Shown here piece after piece: positions 32,958 to 41,419 of a stretch of DNA of 46,131 nt (the first letter of the stretch is position 1; every line of letters begins with the position of its first letter). The translations under genes were made by a program, and so were the position numbers. This stretch comes from Clostridia bacterium (GTDB lineage Bacteria > Bacillota > Clostridia > Oscillospirales > CAG-272). The stretch lies in assembly GCA_017456905.1 (NCBI GenBank), contig JAFTIL010000020.1, forward strand, positions 1 to 46,131, read 5' to 3'. The notes below the pieces were generated by a model, which was given only the letters and a program-made list of their open reading frames with translations, was not told the DNA's origin and did no database searches.

Positions 32958-35900
32958 TTGTCCGAAAACCCCGTCATTCAATATATTCGTCTGACTCTGA
33001 TCCCCTGCTTTGCACGTCTGTTTGGCAAACGGCGTCGGTTGTCCTCCCTCTGCCTGCTTCTGACATTGCTTGTCTGTTCCCTGCTGCTTTCCTGTCTTTG
33101 TATCACCTTCGGGAAAAATCTGGTATCTCTTGACACTCTGACCGCCGCCTTTGGCGACTATATCAGCACCCATGGCATTACCGAGCAAAACCAACCCTTC
33201 CGCGAGAGCGTAAGAACGGTACTCACCTACGCCGAGGCCGAGATATACGTGACTCACGTCTGTTTTATCCTCTTGTGGCTGATCACCTCCCTCGCAGCGG
33301 TCTACCGCGTATTTTTTGAAGCTGTTGCTACAGAAAAATACGTATATGCACTTTATATCATCTACGGCGCAGACACAAAGCTTCTCAGAAAAAGTATCAT
33401 CCGCGAGTTTTGGGTATTGGGTCTGCCAGCCCTGATCATCTCCGTCCCTCTTGCCATACGACTCTGTGCCGATACATCTGCCGTCAGCGACTTTTCTCTG
33501 ATCTGTGCCATAGAGATGCTGGCGTTGTTCTTTCTTTTATCTCTGCTCTGCGCCCATCGTATCACAAGGCGGCTGTTTCGTGAAAGCTGTGTTGAGCTCA
33601 TGACCGCCATCGACACCTCGGAATATATTGAGTCTCCCCGCCGTATTTCCCTGAAACGTACGTTGCGAAAAAAGAGCGGCTGGGGTTTGGCGTTGACCGC
33701 CTTCAGCCGCATGAGGACTTACCGCTTCACCCACGCCCTGTCGGTGGCTCTCATCGGAGCCGTGTTGTTCTCCGTGACCGCCCTCACCCTTCCCGACAAC
33801 TATGCCACGGGAGACAGCACCCACGAATACACGCTGACTTTTGGCGACGGCATTTCCTTCAACACCCTGAACCAAGACTACCTCCCTGCCATCGAATCTC
33901 TGGAGGCGGTGGTCGCCACCTCGAGTCAATCTTCGGACACCGCCGATCACATTGGCACCCACATGATGCTTCTGCCAAGACAAGTCGATGATCAAAGTAG
34001 CCACGATCTTTTACAGCAGGAGGATAAATGGGCTTTGGACACCGTCAAGATCGCCTGCGGAGACGGAGTCACGGGGATTGAGCTGGGAGAGCAGACCGTC
34101 GTCATCCCGGAAAATTACAAAAATCGCCCCATGACCGCATTCGGTTACACGTTGGCCGCCTTACAAGCAGGCGAAGCGGCATACGTATATCCCCAGCATC
34201 CCGATGGAAGCGGAGAGCCTAAGATCCTAGTGGGGGATACCGTCGAGATCGCGATCCCGGATGGTATTGAAGGCTACGACCGCTATGGCGGTCACATCAC
34301 CGTAAAGGTCACGAAGCTGGTCCCTGTGAGTTGGGTCTACTCCATACAAACCTATGAGCACCCTTCAGTAGTGCCTGTCTGCCCCCGTATCTATGAGGAC
34401 TACATCTTCCTCAGCCCCGAGGACTACGGCTCGATCACAAGTACCGTTCATACACAACCCATATCAGTCACCGAAACTTTTTCGGATGAGCTTGGTCTGA
34501 CCGAGGGACACTGCTATCTGCTTTTGCCCGATCACATGAAAGCCGACTATAGTGACCTTTCTCATGTGACGGTGATCTCCCCAAGCCAAGCCGTCAAAAA
34601 GCCTTTCACCTCCACCGTGCTCACCGACGGCAAAGCCCCCGAGCTCCCCACCGATACCTATTTCATCAACGACACCTACAAATATGCGGGTATTTATCTG
34701 GGTAAAGCCACCGATTATGCAGGATCCGTAGATGCATCGGCCATCATGGCCGAACGCATGGATACCGTGCCGGACAAGGAGAAGGGTGACGCGCCCTTGA
34801 TCACCCAATTTCGTATTGTGGGCAAGTCTTACAATGCTGATCTGTCCGCGCCTTGCGTTATTTTTAAGCAAGGCCCCGAGGTGATCTTTACCTCCTTGGC
34901 CACAGAGCTGTCTGCCATGACCCTGACCGCCGCCGGAAATAAAGATAAGGCACTGTACTTCATGAACACCGAAGCCGCCGTCCTCTCCGTAAACGACACA
35001 GCCCTTGAACCCGGGTCACAGCTTTTCATGACCACTGATCTCCCGAATGAGTTTGTCGATGCCATGGCAAAGGCAGAAGTTCCGCTGATCTGTCCCAGAG
35101 AAGATTATCAGCTCACGTCAAGCCGTGCGACCGCCACCTTCCAAAAGGGCGGGGCTTTCTTCGCCATCGTCACCTTCGATGGGAGCAGCAACCTTCAGGT
35201 GGATCGTTACCCTGCCGTTATCAACGGACAAGGCAGTTATCTCCCCGTAGGTGACATGAGTGCCGATTCTATCGTGACCCTCTCAGAGCTTGACAGTATG
35301 CTTGTCTTTAGTGGGGATCCCAAAGGAGAGCGGGACAACGCCACCGTCCTGCAAGGAGACCTTGCCACCAATGCATTTACCGTCATGCCCGAGCGAGAGG
35401 CAGGACTTTCGGAGGAACTGGGAGCTCGTGAAGCCATCCTCCGTCTCCCCTCGGATCACCCCTATGCTCTGGCAGAGGGAGACTTTATCCACTTAGCCAT
35501 CGCGCAACCCTTGACCCTCGATCTCACACAAATGAACCTCTCAAAAACGGATCTGTTGGCATATCAGATCGAAAGGTTAGATCACGCCTATTTGCCTATC
35601 ACGCTGACCAAGGTGGTAGCCGACCCCGATATCACATCTCCTGTCTTGATCCTCTCGGAGAACACTTTCTGTGAGATCTGCAGCCGCGACGGCGTGATCT
35701 CCGAGCTCAGGATCTTCGTGGACAGCAACGCCACGCTGGAAGGCTTATCCGAGGTGTCTATCCTTCTGAACGAGTTGATAACCGAAGGCATTACCCTCGA
35801 CACCCGTCATACCGTCCTACAAAGTCACGGAACTGGCAGCCAGCGGTATCCCGTCATCCTGCGGATCATGCTCCTACCCCTGTGCCTGCTCATTCTTCTG

Positions 35901-36263
35901 CTCACCCTGTCCTCCGCACGAACTCTATATCTGCGGCGCGAAAAGGAACGCTCCGCTTACGTGGCGGCGGGAGAGCATCGAGGCATACGCCTGCACATGA
36001 CCCTCGGAGAAGGGCTCCTGTCCTGTCTCCTCAGCGGAGGACTTTATGCCCTGCTCTGTCCCTTGTTCATTTTTCTTCTCAAGCTGTTCTGTGGAAAATT
36101 CCACGTGCCCCTCATGCCCGAGAGCTTCTCACTCTCAGCATTTCTCTTCATCCTCGGAATGATCCTCATCTCCGCGTTTGGGGCATCTTTGCTGTCGCTG
36201 ATACGTCCCACCGCTTTTACCAAGCCTCAAAAAAGATCCAAGAAAGGAGAGCCCTCCCTATGA
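32958..36263 (+). CDS. FtsX/MacB-type ABC transporter permease with very large ectodomain
   Basis: This 1101-aa protein starts with TTG, supported by AGGAGGT 8 nt upstream and no better ATG nearby. Hydrophobic helices lie near residues 27-50, 98-118, 150-170, 178-200 and 255-275, and three more near 965-990, 1010-1045 and 1060-1085. Between them is an extracytoplasmic region of about 690 residues. That gives two FtsX modules, with the second interrupted by the ectodomain (as in the MacB and BceB superfamily). It works with the ATPase at 36260-36943, whose ATG overlaps its stop. Substrate unknown; a mechanotransmission or lipoprotein/peptide-handling role fits the family better than small-molecule import. 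No two-component genes are adjacent. Confidence 0.85.
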   Translation: MSENPVIQYIRLTLIPCFARLFGKRRRLSSLCLLLTLLVCSLLLSCLCITFGKNLVSLDTLTAAFGDYISTHGITEQNQPFRESVRTVLTYAEAEIYVTHVCFILLWLITSLAAVYRVFFEAVATEKYVYALYIIYGADTKLLRKSIIREFWVLGLPALIISVPLAIRLCADTSAVSDFSLICAIEMLALFFLLSLLCAHRITRRLFRESCVELMTAIDTSEYIESPRRISLKRTLRKKSGWGLALTAFSRMRTYRFTHALSVALIGAVLFSVTALTLPDNYATGDSTHEYTLTFGDGISFNTLNQDYLPAIESLEAVVATSSQSSDTADHIGTHMMLLPRQVDDQSSHDLLQQEDKWALDTVKIACGDGVTGIELGEQTVVIPENYKNRPMTAFGYTLAALQAGEAAYVYPQHPDGSGEPKILVGDTVEIAIPDGIEGYDRYGGHITVKVTKLVPVSWVYSIQTYEHPSVVPVCPRIYEDYIFLSPEDYGSITSTVHTQPISVTETFSDELGLTEGHCYLLLPDHMKADYSDLSHVTVISPSQAVKKPFTSTVLTDGKAPELPTDTYFINDTYKYAGIYLGKATDYAGSVDASAIMAERMDTVPDKEKGDAPLITQFRIVGKSYNADLSAPCVIFKQGPEVIFTSLATELSAMTLTAAGNKDKALYFMNTEAAVLSVNDTALEPGSQLFMTTDLPNEFVDAMAKAEVPLICPREDYQLTSSRATATFQKGGAFFAIVTFDGSSNLQVDRYPAVINGQGSYLPVGDMSADSIVTLSELDSMLVFSGDPKGERDNATVLQGDLATNAFTVMPEREAGLSEELGAREAILRLPSDHPYALAEGDFIHLAIAQPLTLDLTQMNLSKTDLLAYQIERLDHAYLPITLTKVVADPDITSPVLILSENTFCEICSRDGVISELRIFVDSNATLEGLSEVSILLNELITEGITLDTRHTVLQSHGTGSQRYPVILRIMLLPLCLLILLLTLSSARTLYLRREKERSAYVAAGEHRGIRLHMTLGEGLLSCLLSGGLYALLCPLFIFLLKLFCGKFHVPLMPESFSLSAFLFILGMILISAFGASLLSLIRPTAFTKPQKRSKKGEPSL

Positions 36264-36943
36264 CCGTTTTTTCTTGTGAAGCCCTTATCAAACAGTACAA
36301 GCTATCCGACCACACGGTCACTGCTGTCAACCGCGCTTCCTTTTCTGTGGAAAAAGGAGAATTCGTGGCGATCATGGGAGAGTCGGGCTCGGGCAAAAGC
36401 ACACTTCTTCATCTGTGTGCAGGACTGGACGAACCCAACTCAGGAACCGTGACCCTGCTGGGTCGCTCACTCTTTCAAATGAAGCCTGACGAGCTCTGCC
36501 GTTTTCGCGGAAAACACATGGGGATCGTCTTTCAGGATCACCGCCTTGTGCCCTACCTTACCGCCTTGGAAAACATTCTGCTTCCCCTGTCGGCGGCAGG
36601 ACGGGATACCGCGAACTATGAAGAACGCCTCAAATATCTCATTGGGCATTTGGGGCTTTATGACCGTCTCCATCACCTGCCAAGAGAACTTTCAGGCGGC
36701 CAGCAACAGCGTGTTGCCCTGGCACGGGCGCTGATCCATTTCCCCATGATCCTCTTTGCCGACGAGCCCACAGGCAACTTAGACCGAGAGAGTGCGGATC
36801 GCGTAGCCTCTCTTCTCACCGAGCTTCAAAAAGCCGAAGGTGAATCCCAAGCCACCATCGTGGTTACCCACGACGAGCATCTGGCGGCCCGTGCCGATCG
36901 CGTGTTTATCATGAAAAATGGCGAGCTCACGCCCGCCAAGTAA
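36260..36943 (+). CDS. ABC transporter ATPase (LolD/MacB-type)
   Basis: This 227-aa ATPase shows Walker [10 protein letters not shown], the Q-loop [18 protein letters not shown], signature LSGGQQQR, Walker [12 protein letters not shown] and switch [17 protein letters not shown] with a short body is typical of the MacB/LolD/FtsE group that pairs with FtsX-type permeases. The ATG is at 36260, coupled to the permease by ATGA, with AAAGGAG upstream. It is cytoplasmic and drives the permease encoded just before it. Confidence 0.93.
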   Translation: MTVFSCEALIKQYKLSDHTVTAVNRASFSVEKGEFVAIMGESGSGKSTLLHLCAGLDEPNSGTVTLLGRSLFQMKPDELCRFRGKHMGIVFQDHRLVPYLTALENILLPLSAAGRDTANYEERLKYLIGHLGLYDRLHHLPRELSGGQQQRVALARALIHFPMILFADEPTGNLDRESADRVASLLTELQKAEGESQATIVVTHDEHLAARADRVFIMKNGELTPAK

Positions 36944-36948
36944 AAAAG

Positions 36949-36976
36949 AACCGCAACCGTCACACGGTTGCGGTTT
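36949..36976. terminator. Bidirectional terminator between ABC unit and GH43 gene
   Basis: The stem AACCGCAACCG/CGGTTGCGGTT has T-rich sequence on both sides (TGTCTT on plus, CTTTTTTAC on minus). Confidence 0.88.
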
Positions 36977-36979
36977 GTC

Positions 36980-38176
36980 TTATTCAGTTTCTTCAATCTT
37001 CTCGCCCGAAGGCACGCGGATGTCGGTATCTCTGGATAAGGGTTCTCCCAAGACGGGCAATCCTTTCTCATCGAAGGTGATCTTCTGAGCATAGGAAAAG
37101 CGGCCTTCCTCACCTGCGTCGGGGGTGGGCATACCGTGGTAAGCGATCCAGGTCTCGGAGCCATCGGGAGACAAGAAGAAGCTACAATGTCCCACACCGT
37201 AGACCTCATTGGCGGCAGAGAACACAGGATGGCTCAGCTTGTTCCAGTTGCTCCTGTTCATCATTTCATCTACTGAGAAATTCTCACCTTCAAATTCCAC
37301 AAGACCCAGGCAGTAATATTGGGACCAACAACCGCTGGCGGAATAGATGAGTGACAGCTTGCCGTCATGCTCAAGGAAGACAGGACCTTCGTTGACACGG
37401 GAATCTTTGTCGGCGCGCTCGCCCTTCTTTTCCCATGTATGGCGAGGATGAGACACACGAATGCGCTTGTCCGAGATGGTCCAGGGGTTCTCCATCACCG
37501 CCACCATGATCACCTGGCCGGCATCGGTAAACTCGGAGTAGGCCGTATAGAGCGTGCCCGTAGCATCGTCGTAGAACATGGTCTGGTCGATGGCTAAAAC
37601 ATCCGGATCCGTAAATCCTTTAAATTCATATTCTCCAAAGGGGTCATTGGTCTTGGATTCCAGACAGAACATTCGAATGGTGAAAAAGTCCCACCCTTGG
37701 AAAGAACCGCAGGAATAGACATACCAGCGATCGGTAGAGGGATTATAGAACAGCTCGGGAGCCCAGATATTGCCCTGCACCTCGTCGCAAAGACTGAAGA
37801 TCTGCACCTTTTCGTCGCTGAACACAGTCTCAAGAGAGGTACTGCGATAGAGAGCGATGCCCAACGCCTCGGTATAGGTGCCGTAATAGTAGCCGTCGTG
37901 GTAGACGATACAAGGGTCGGCAGCAGCACGATCAAGAATAGGATTTTGGAAAGTCTTCACAGGGCCGGCCTCACTTTCTGCTTCAGTAGGCGTTTCGGTA
38001 GGAGTTTCAGTAGGAATTTCAGTGGAGGCTTCGGTGACGGTATCAGTCGTCGGGTCAGCGGTTTCACTTTCCGTAACCGTGGTGTCCGAAGTATCTGTCG
38101 GCGAGGGAGTCTCACCTCCGCAGGCGGTTAAACGCAAAATAAGAGCAAGGGATAGGCAAAACAGAATTTTCTTCAT
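36980..38176 (-). CDS. GH43-type glycoside hydrolase, predicted lipoprotein
   Basis: This 398-aa protein has a lipoprotein signal with lipobox LTAC (Cys19) and a Thr/Glu/Pro-rich linker (about 20-72), so the enzyme should be tethered outside the membrane. The catalytic domain fits GH43 (arabinan/xylan side chains): D87 in RAAADPCIVYHDG as base, D197 in LAIDQTMF as pKa modulator and E263 in VNEGPVFLEHDGK as acid; WAPELFYNP is also typical. An Arg (R15) in the hydrophobic core of the signal is unusual but tolerable. It is a single gene with its own promoter. Specific substrate (arabinan, arabinoxylan or other) is not fixed by sequence. Confidence 0.9.
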   Translation of the reverse strand: MKKILFCLSLALILRLTACGGETPSPTDTSDTTVTESETADPTTDTVTEASTEIPTETPTETPTEAESEAGPVKTFQNPILDRAAADPCIVYHDGYYYGTYTEALGIALYRSTSLETVFSDEKVQIFSLCDEVQGNIWAPELFYNPSTDRWYVYSCGSFQGWDFFTIRMFCLESKTNDPFGEYEFKGFTDPDVLAIDQTMFYDDATGTLYTAYSEFTDAGQVIMVAVMENPWTISDKRIRVSHPRHTWEKKGERADKDSRVNEGPVFLEHDGKLSLIYSASGCWSQYYCLGLVEFEGENFSVDEMMNRSNWNKLSHPVFSAANEVYGVGHCSFFLSPDGSETWIAYHGMPTPDAGEEGRFSYAQKITFDEKGLPVLGEPLSRDTDIRVPSGEKIEETE

Positions 38177-38203
38177 GATTTCCTCCGAGATTTTGTTGAT
38201 AAC

Positions 38204-38232
38204 AGTTTACCACTTTTTCGCGGCTTTGTCAA
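38204..38232 (-). promoter_or_regulatory. Promoter of the GH43 gene
   Basis: Minus-strand TTGACA (38227-38232), 17-bp spacer, TAAACT (38204-38209). Confidence 0.8.
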
Positions 38233-38300
38233 GAGCGATCAACCCTTGCAATCAAAAACGACCATTAAAAATGCCAGGCCTTTGACACACAATAAAATTT

Positions 38301-38328
38301 CGGGTGCCCCGCAACTGCGGAGCACCCG
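38301..38328 (-). terminator. Intrinsic terminator of the DNA polymerase IV gene
   Basis: The hairpin CGGGTGC-CCCGCAACTGCGGA-GCACCCG is followed on the minus strand by AAATTTTATT, 5 bp after the dinB stop. Confidence 0.82.
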
Positions 38329-38332
38329 ATCT

Positions 38333-39592
38333 TCATTCATGCATTTTTTGCTTTTGCCGCATCAGCTCTTGCTGTGCCTTATGCTTTCTTCCCACCTCAG
38401 GGGTATTGGCGCAGGTACTTCCCCTCACGATAGCACCCGATCCGAATTTCCCTCGGATATCGTCCACCACCCGATCCAGCTTACGTGCTTTTTCCCTACC
38501 GTCGTCCTCATCAAAGAGAGACAGCTGGGGGTCATCCTCCCACGCGATCTGCCCCAAAGCCACGCCCAAAAGGCGCAGAGGGGTACGGCGATCCCAAAGC
38601 TCGTCGAAGATCTGCTCGGTTACGTGAAAGATCTCACTTGTGATATCTGTGGGTGACGCCAGCTTCTTTTGGTGAGATTTGTCAAGGAAGGCGGCAGAAC
38701 GCAACGTCACCGCCACCATGCCCGCCTTACCGCCATCGGCACGCAAACGAGACGCCACGCTATCGGCCAACGCCAAGAGGATCCGCAACGCCGTATTGCG
38801 GTCGGTCACATCCGATTCCAGGGTAGTGGAATTGCTGTAGCCCTTGACCTCACGGGGCGCTGTAGCCACGGGGGTATCGTCTATACCATTGGCAAAACGA
38901 TGAAGCTGAAGCCCCATTTTATCTCCCATGATCTGCCGCAGAATCGCTTCTTCCATGTTAGCTACCTGTCCGATGGTGTGTAGGTGCATTTTTTTCAGCT
39001 TGGCGGCGGTGGCGGTTCCCACCATATAGAGAGCTTCCACAGGCAAGGGCCACAGCTTGGACTGAATTTCGCAGCTGTAAAGGGTGTGGACCTTATCGGG
39101 CTTTTCAAAGTCTCCCGCCATTTTGGCTGTCAGCTTGTTTTCACCTATACCGATATTGACAGTAAATCCCAGCGTGTCCCTGATCTCGTCCTTGATACGG
39201 TAGGCCAAGGCAACGGGATCAGCATAGACCCGTTCGGTATCACTCATATCCAGAAAGCACTCATCGATGGAGAACTTCTCCACCACGGGGGCATATTTTT
39301 TGCATATGGCCATGAAATCCTCGGATGAAGCCTCGTATAGCCTGAAATCCGGTTTTACCAACACCAGATGAGGACATTTTTTCAGCGCCATCCCCACGGG
39401 CTCCCCCGTCTTGATGCCGTAAGCCTTGGCAGGAAGAGATTTGGCCAGAATGACACCGGTCCGCTTCTCTCGGTCTCCTCCCACGGCCGAGGGAATGAGC
39501 CGCAGATCGGGTTCTCCCGCCTTGACTCTGCGGGTGGCTTCCCAGGAGAGAAACGCGCTGTTGACGTCCACGTGAAAGACAAGTCGTGCCAT
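38333..39592 (-). CDS. dinB: DNA polymerase IV (Y-family translesion polymerase)
   Basis: This 419-aa polymerase bypasses DNA lesions. The metal-binding residues are D9 (VFHVDVNSAFLSWEA) and D110/E111 (KFSIDECFLDMSD). A thumb with the helix-hairpin-helix-like stretch LYMVGTATAAKLKKMHLHTI and a little-finger domain from about residue 235 follow. The C-terminus (SLFDEDDGREKARKLDR) has a QLSLF motif that fits the beta-clamp-binding consensus QxxLF. The ATG at 39592 follows AAAGGAG; the longer frame is rejected. Promoter at 39620-39648. No LexA box is recognised in front of it. Confidence 0.95.
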   Translation of the reverse strand: MARLVFHVDVNSAFLSWEATRRVKAGEPDLRLIPSAVGGDREKRTGVILAKSLPAKAYGIKTGEPVGMALKKCPHLVLVKPDFRLYEASSEDFMAICKKYAPVVEKFSIDECFLDMSDTERVYADPVALAYRIKDEIRDTLGFTVNIGIGENKLTAKMAGDFEKPDKVHTLYSCEIQSKLWPLPVEALYMVGTATAAKLKKMHLHTIGQVANMEEAILRQIMGDKMGLQLHRFANGIDDTPVATAPREVKGYSNSTTLESDVTDRNTALRILLALADSVASRLRADGGKAGMVAVTLRSAAFLDKSHQKKLASPTDITSEIFHVTEQIFDELWDRRTPLRLLGVALGQIAWEDDPQLSLFDEDDGREKARKLDRVVDDIRGKFGSGAIVRGSTCANTPEVGRKHKAQQELMRQKQKMHE

Positions 39593-39619
39593 AGAAGGTC
39601 TCCTTTCCGTTTTTTTATT

Positions 39620-39648
39620 ATTATACCACGTTCCCGCCCAAATAGCAA
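39620..39648 (-). promoter_or_regulatory. Promoter of dinB
   Basis: Minus-strand TTGCTA (39643-39648), 17-bp spacer, TATAAT (39620-39625). Confidence 0.78.
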
Positions 39649-39661
39649 GGTCTCTTGCAAC

Positions 39662-39694
39662 AAAAAACGAGAGCGTCGCACTTGGACGCTCTCG
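39662..39694 (-). terminator. Intrinsic terminator of the PduO-like gene
   Basis: A 10-bp stem CGAGAGCGTC/GACGCTCTCG (39668-39694) with a 7-nt loop is followed by six U (39662-39667, minus strand). Confidence 0.92.
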
Positions 39695-39702
39695 CCAAAA
39701 AA

Positions 39703-40743
39703 TCAAAGAGATTCAAAAACGGACAGGCCGTACTGACATAGGGCGTGGTCTTCCTCGCCCGTACCGCCGCTGACACCCAGACCGCCCACGATGACACCGC
39801 CCACGGTAATGGGCACACCGCCGCCGAAGGTGACCATACCCTCGAGGCTCTGGAGGCCATAGAAAGTACCGCCGGGCTGGACCAGCTTATTGAGCTCCAT
39901 GGTGGGCATCTTCACCGCCACGGCCGTATAAGCCTTCTTGACCGCGACCTCATAGCTGACAAGGAAGGCACCATCCATGACATGGACAGCCACGGGATTA
40001 CCGGCAGCGTTAACAACGGCGATGACCGCCTGCTTACCCGTTTCAAGGGCTCTCTGCTCCACGGCCGCAATGAGCTTTTTGGCTCTGGTCAGATCCATGG
40101 AGGCCGCACCTCCCAGACGAGCCATGACCTGATTTACTACGCTCTCTACGGTGGGTGCCACGACAGAAGCAGGGATGGCAGGCTGTGCAGATATAACAGG
40201 TGCTTCATCCGCAGGCTGCTGCCCATTCAAGTGATCCGAATAGCGGGCAGAGACCAAAAGATAGTCACAAAGACGGTTGATATATTGCTTAAAAATTTCA
40301 GGAACAGCGTAACGGCGGTCCATGGCCACCACGGCGCGCTCACAAGCACGGGCGGTGGTGTAGGCCACATCTAAACGGGCAGACTGCTCACAGCCGCCGG
40401 GGAGATAATCATCCATGATGCCCTCGGGCATTTTGGACAGCATCTTGTCCATGTCCTGTTCAAGGAAGGTGATCTCCTCCTCGGAGAAAGCATATCGACC
40501 GCTTCTGGCATCAGCCAGACCTTTACCGAGGGTCTTGAGGGTCTTCATGATCCGCTCCAGCTTTCCACGGTAAATGGGACAGGCTGTGACGACCCTGACC
40601 ATCCCCAGCGCCGATATAACCTCCTCAGTCCCGCCGATGGCGGAGATCCGCTCGTCAGCCTTGGAGACCTGCGCCGAGGGAGTAAGATTGGTCAACCCCT
40701 TATCGCCTGCCTTGGTATATAATTTTTTCTCTTTATTTTCCAT
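39703..40743 (-). CDS. PduO-like protein: cobalamin adenosyltransferase-type domain + GlcG/HbpS domain
   Basis: This 346-aa protein has the two-domain layout of PduO. Residues about 8-175 are an ATR-type helical domain (LYTKAGDKGLTN, KQYINRLCDYLLVSARY), and residues about 215-346 are a GlcG/HbpS-type domain (LETGKQAVIAVVNAAGNPVA, GGVPITVGGVIVGGLGVSGG), which binds haem or small ligands in relatives. In active ATR enzymes a helix carries A-R-x-x-x-R-R-A-E-R; here it reads AYTTARACER, so two of the arginines are Tyr and Ala. The N-terminal TGD motif is AGD. The enzyme may be altered or inactive. No B12-dependent diol dehydratase or microcompartment genes are nearby. The ATG follows AAAGGATA; the longer frame is rejected. 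Confidence 0.85.
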   Translation of the reverse strand: MENKEKKLYTKAGDKGLTNLTPSAQVSKADERISAIGGTEEVISALGMVRVVTACPIYRGKLERIMKTLKTLGKGLADARSGRYAFSEEEITFLEQDMDKMLSKMPEGIMDDYLPGGCEQSARLDVAYTTARACERAVVAMDRRYAVPEIFKQYINRLCDYLLVSARYSDHLNGQQPADEAPVISAQPAIPASVVAPTVESVVNQVMARLGGAASMDLTRAKKLIAAVEQRALETGKQAVIAVVNAAGNPVAVHVMDGAFLVSYEVAVKKAYTAVAVKMPTMELNKLVQPGGTFYGLQSLEGMVTFGGGVPITVGGVIVGGLGVSGGTGEEDHALCQYGLSVFESL

Positions 40744-40800
40744 ATGATATCCTTTACGTACGGTCTGATGGTAGGTACGTGACATTCTTATACAAGGTAT

Positions 40801-40829
40801 ATTATACTATATATCCCGAATTTCGTCAA
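40801..40829 (-). promoter_or_regulatory. Promoter of the PduO-like gene
   Basis: Minus-strand TTGACG (40824-40829), 17-bp spacer, TATAAT (40801-40806). Confidence 0.82.
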
Positions 40830-40891
40830 GGGGGTTCGGAACGCATTTTTTATTTTCTTTCTCTTTTTCAAGTCCGCCATATCATGCGCGC

Positions 40892-40919
40892 ACCCTATTC
40901 TCCCCCTTTGCATACCCTA
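40892..40919 (+). promoter_or_regulatory. Sigma-K-like promoter of the peptidoglycan-binding operon
   Basis: AC (40892-40893), exactly 17 bp, then CATACCCTA (40911-40919) matches the sigma-K pattern AC-N17-CATAnnnTA. No TTGACA/TATAAT promoter is found here, unlike almost every other unit in the window. It implies late mother-cell expression during sporulation; the motif is short and needs transcript data. Confidence 0.5.
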
Positions 40920-40949
40920 TAAAGAAACCCACACATCCAGGAGGTACAT

Positions 40950-41402
40950 ATGAACACAAACCAAACCCTGCCCGACGCCTCCGCCTCGGGGGTGGGACGG
41001 CTGATCTTCCGTGTGACCACAGCCAGCGGTGCCATCCCCCTTGAAGGGGCGCGAGTCATCGTGCGTGACAAGGGGATCGAAGGGGCCCCCGAACGCGGCA
41101 ACGCTCTGACCGTCATGTACTCAGATCGCAACGGCAAGACCGAGATCATGTCCCTTCCCACCACTCCGCGTAGCGAGTCTCTTTCACCACAAGACAGCAA
41201 TGCCCCTCCACCCTTTCTTTGTTACGATGCAGAAGTAACTTTGGCGGGTTATCGCACCGTCAATTTCGTGTGTATTCCCATTTTCGATGGAGTAACCTCA
41301 GTTCAGCCAGCCGACATGGTCCCTCTCCCGGAAAACGGACGAGAAAATGGTCTTACCTACGATGACATCACCATTGTAGAGAGCGAAAATCCGAATTTAT
41401 AA
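40950..41402 (+). CDS. Hypothetical 150-aa protein with carboxypeptidase-regulatory-like fold
   Basis: This protein is not recognised by name. Its core GRLIFRVTTASGAIPLEGAR, TVMYSDRNGKTEI and YDAEVTLAGYRTVNFVCIPI fits a small transthyretin/CarboxypepD_reg-like beta sandwich, often used for adhesion to surfaces. There is no signal peptide or membrane segment, which would fit assembly in the mother cell or spore rather than export. It is first in a three-gene operon with two peptidoglycan-binding proteins (17-bp and 13-bp gaps). The ATG follows AGGAGGT. Confidence 0.72.
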   Translation: MNTNQTLPDASASGVGRLIFRVTTASGAIPLEGARVIVRDKGIEGAPERGNALTVMYSDRNGKTEIMSLPTTPRSESLSPQDSNAPPPFLCYDAEVTLAGYRTVNFVCIPIFDGVTSVQPADMVPLPENGRENGLTYDDITIVESENPNL

Positions 41403-41419
41403 CGGAAAGGAGAAAACAT

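Noticed and set aside
39593-39660. LexA/SOS box upstream of dinB
   Set aside because: GGAACGTGG is present but the second half of the CGAAC-N4-GTTCG pattern is missing.
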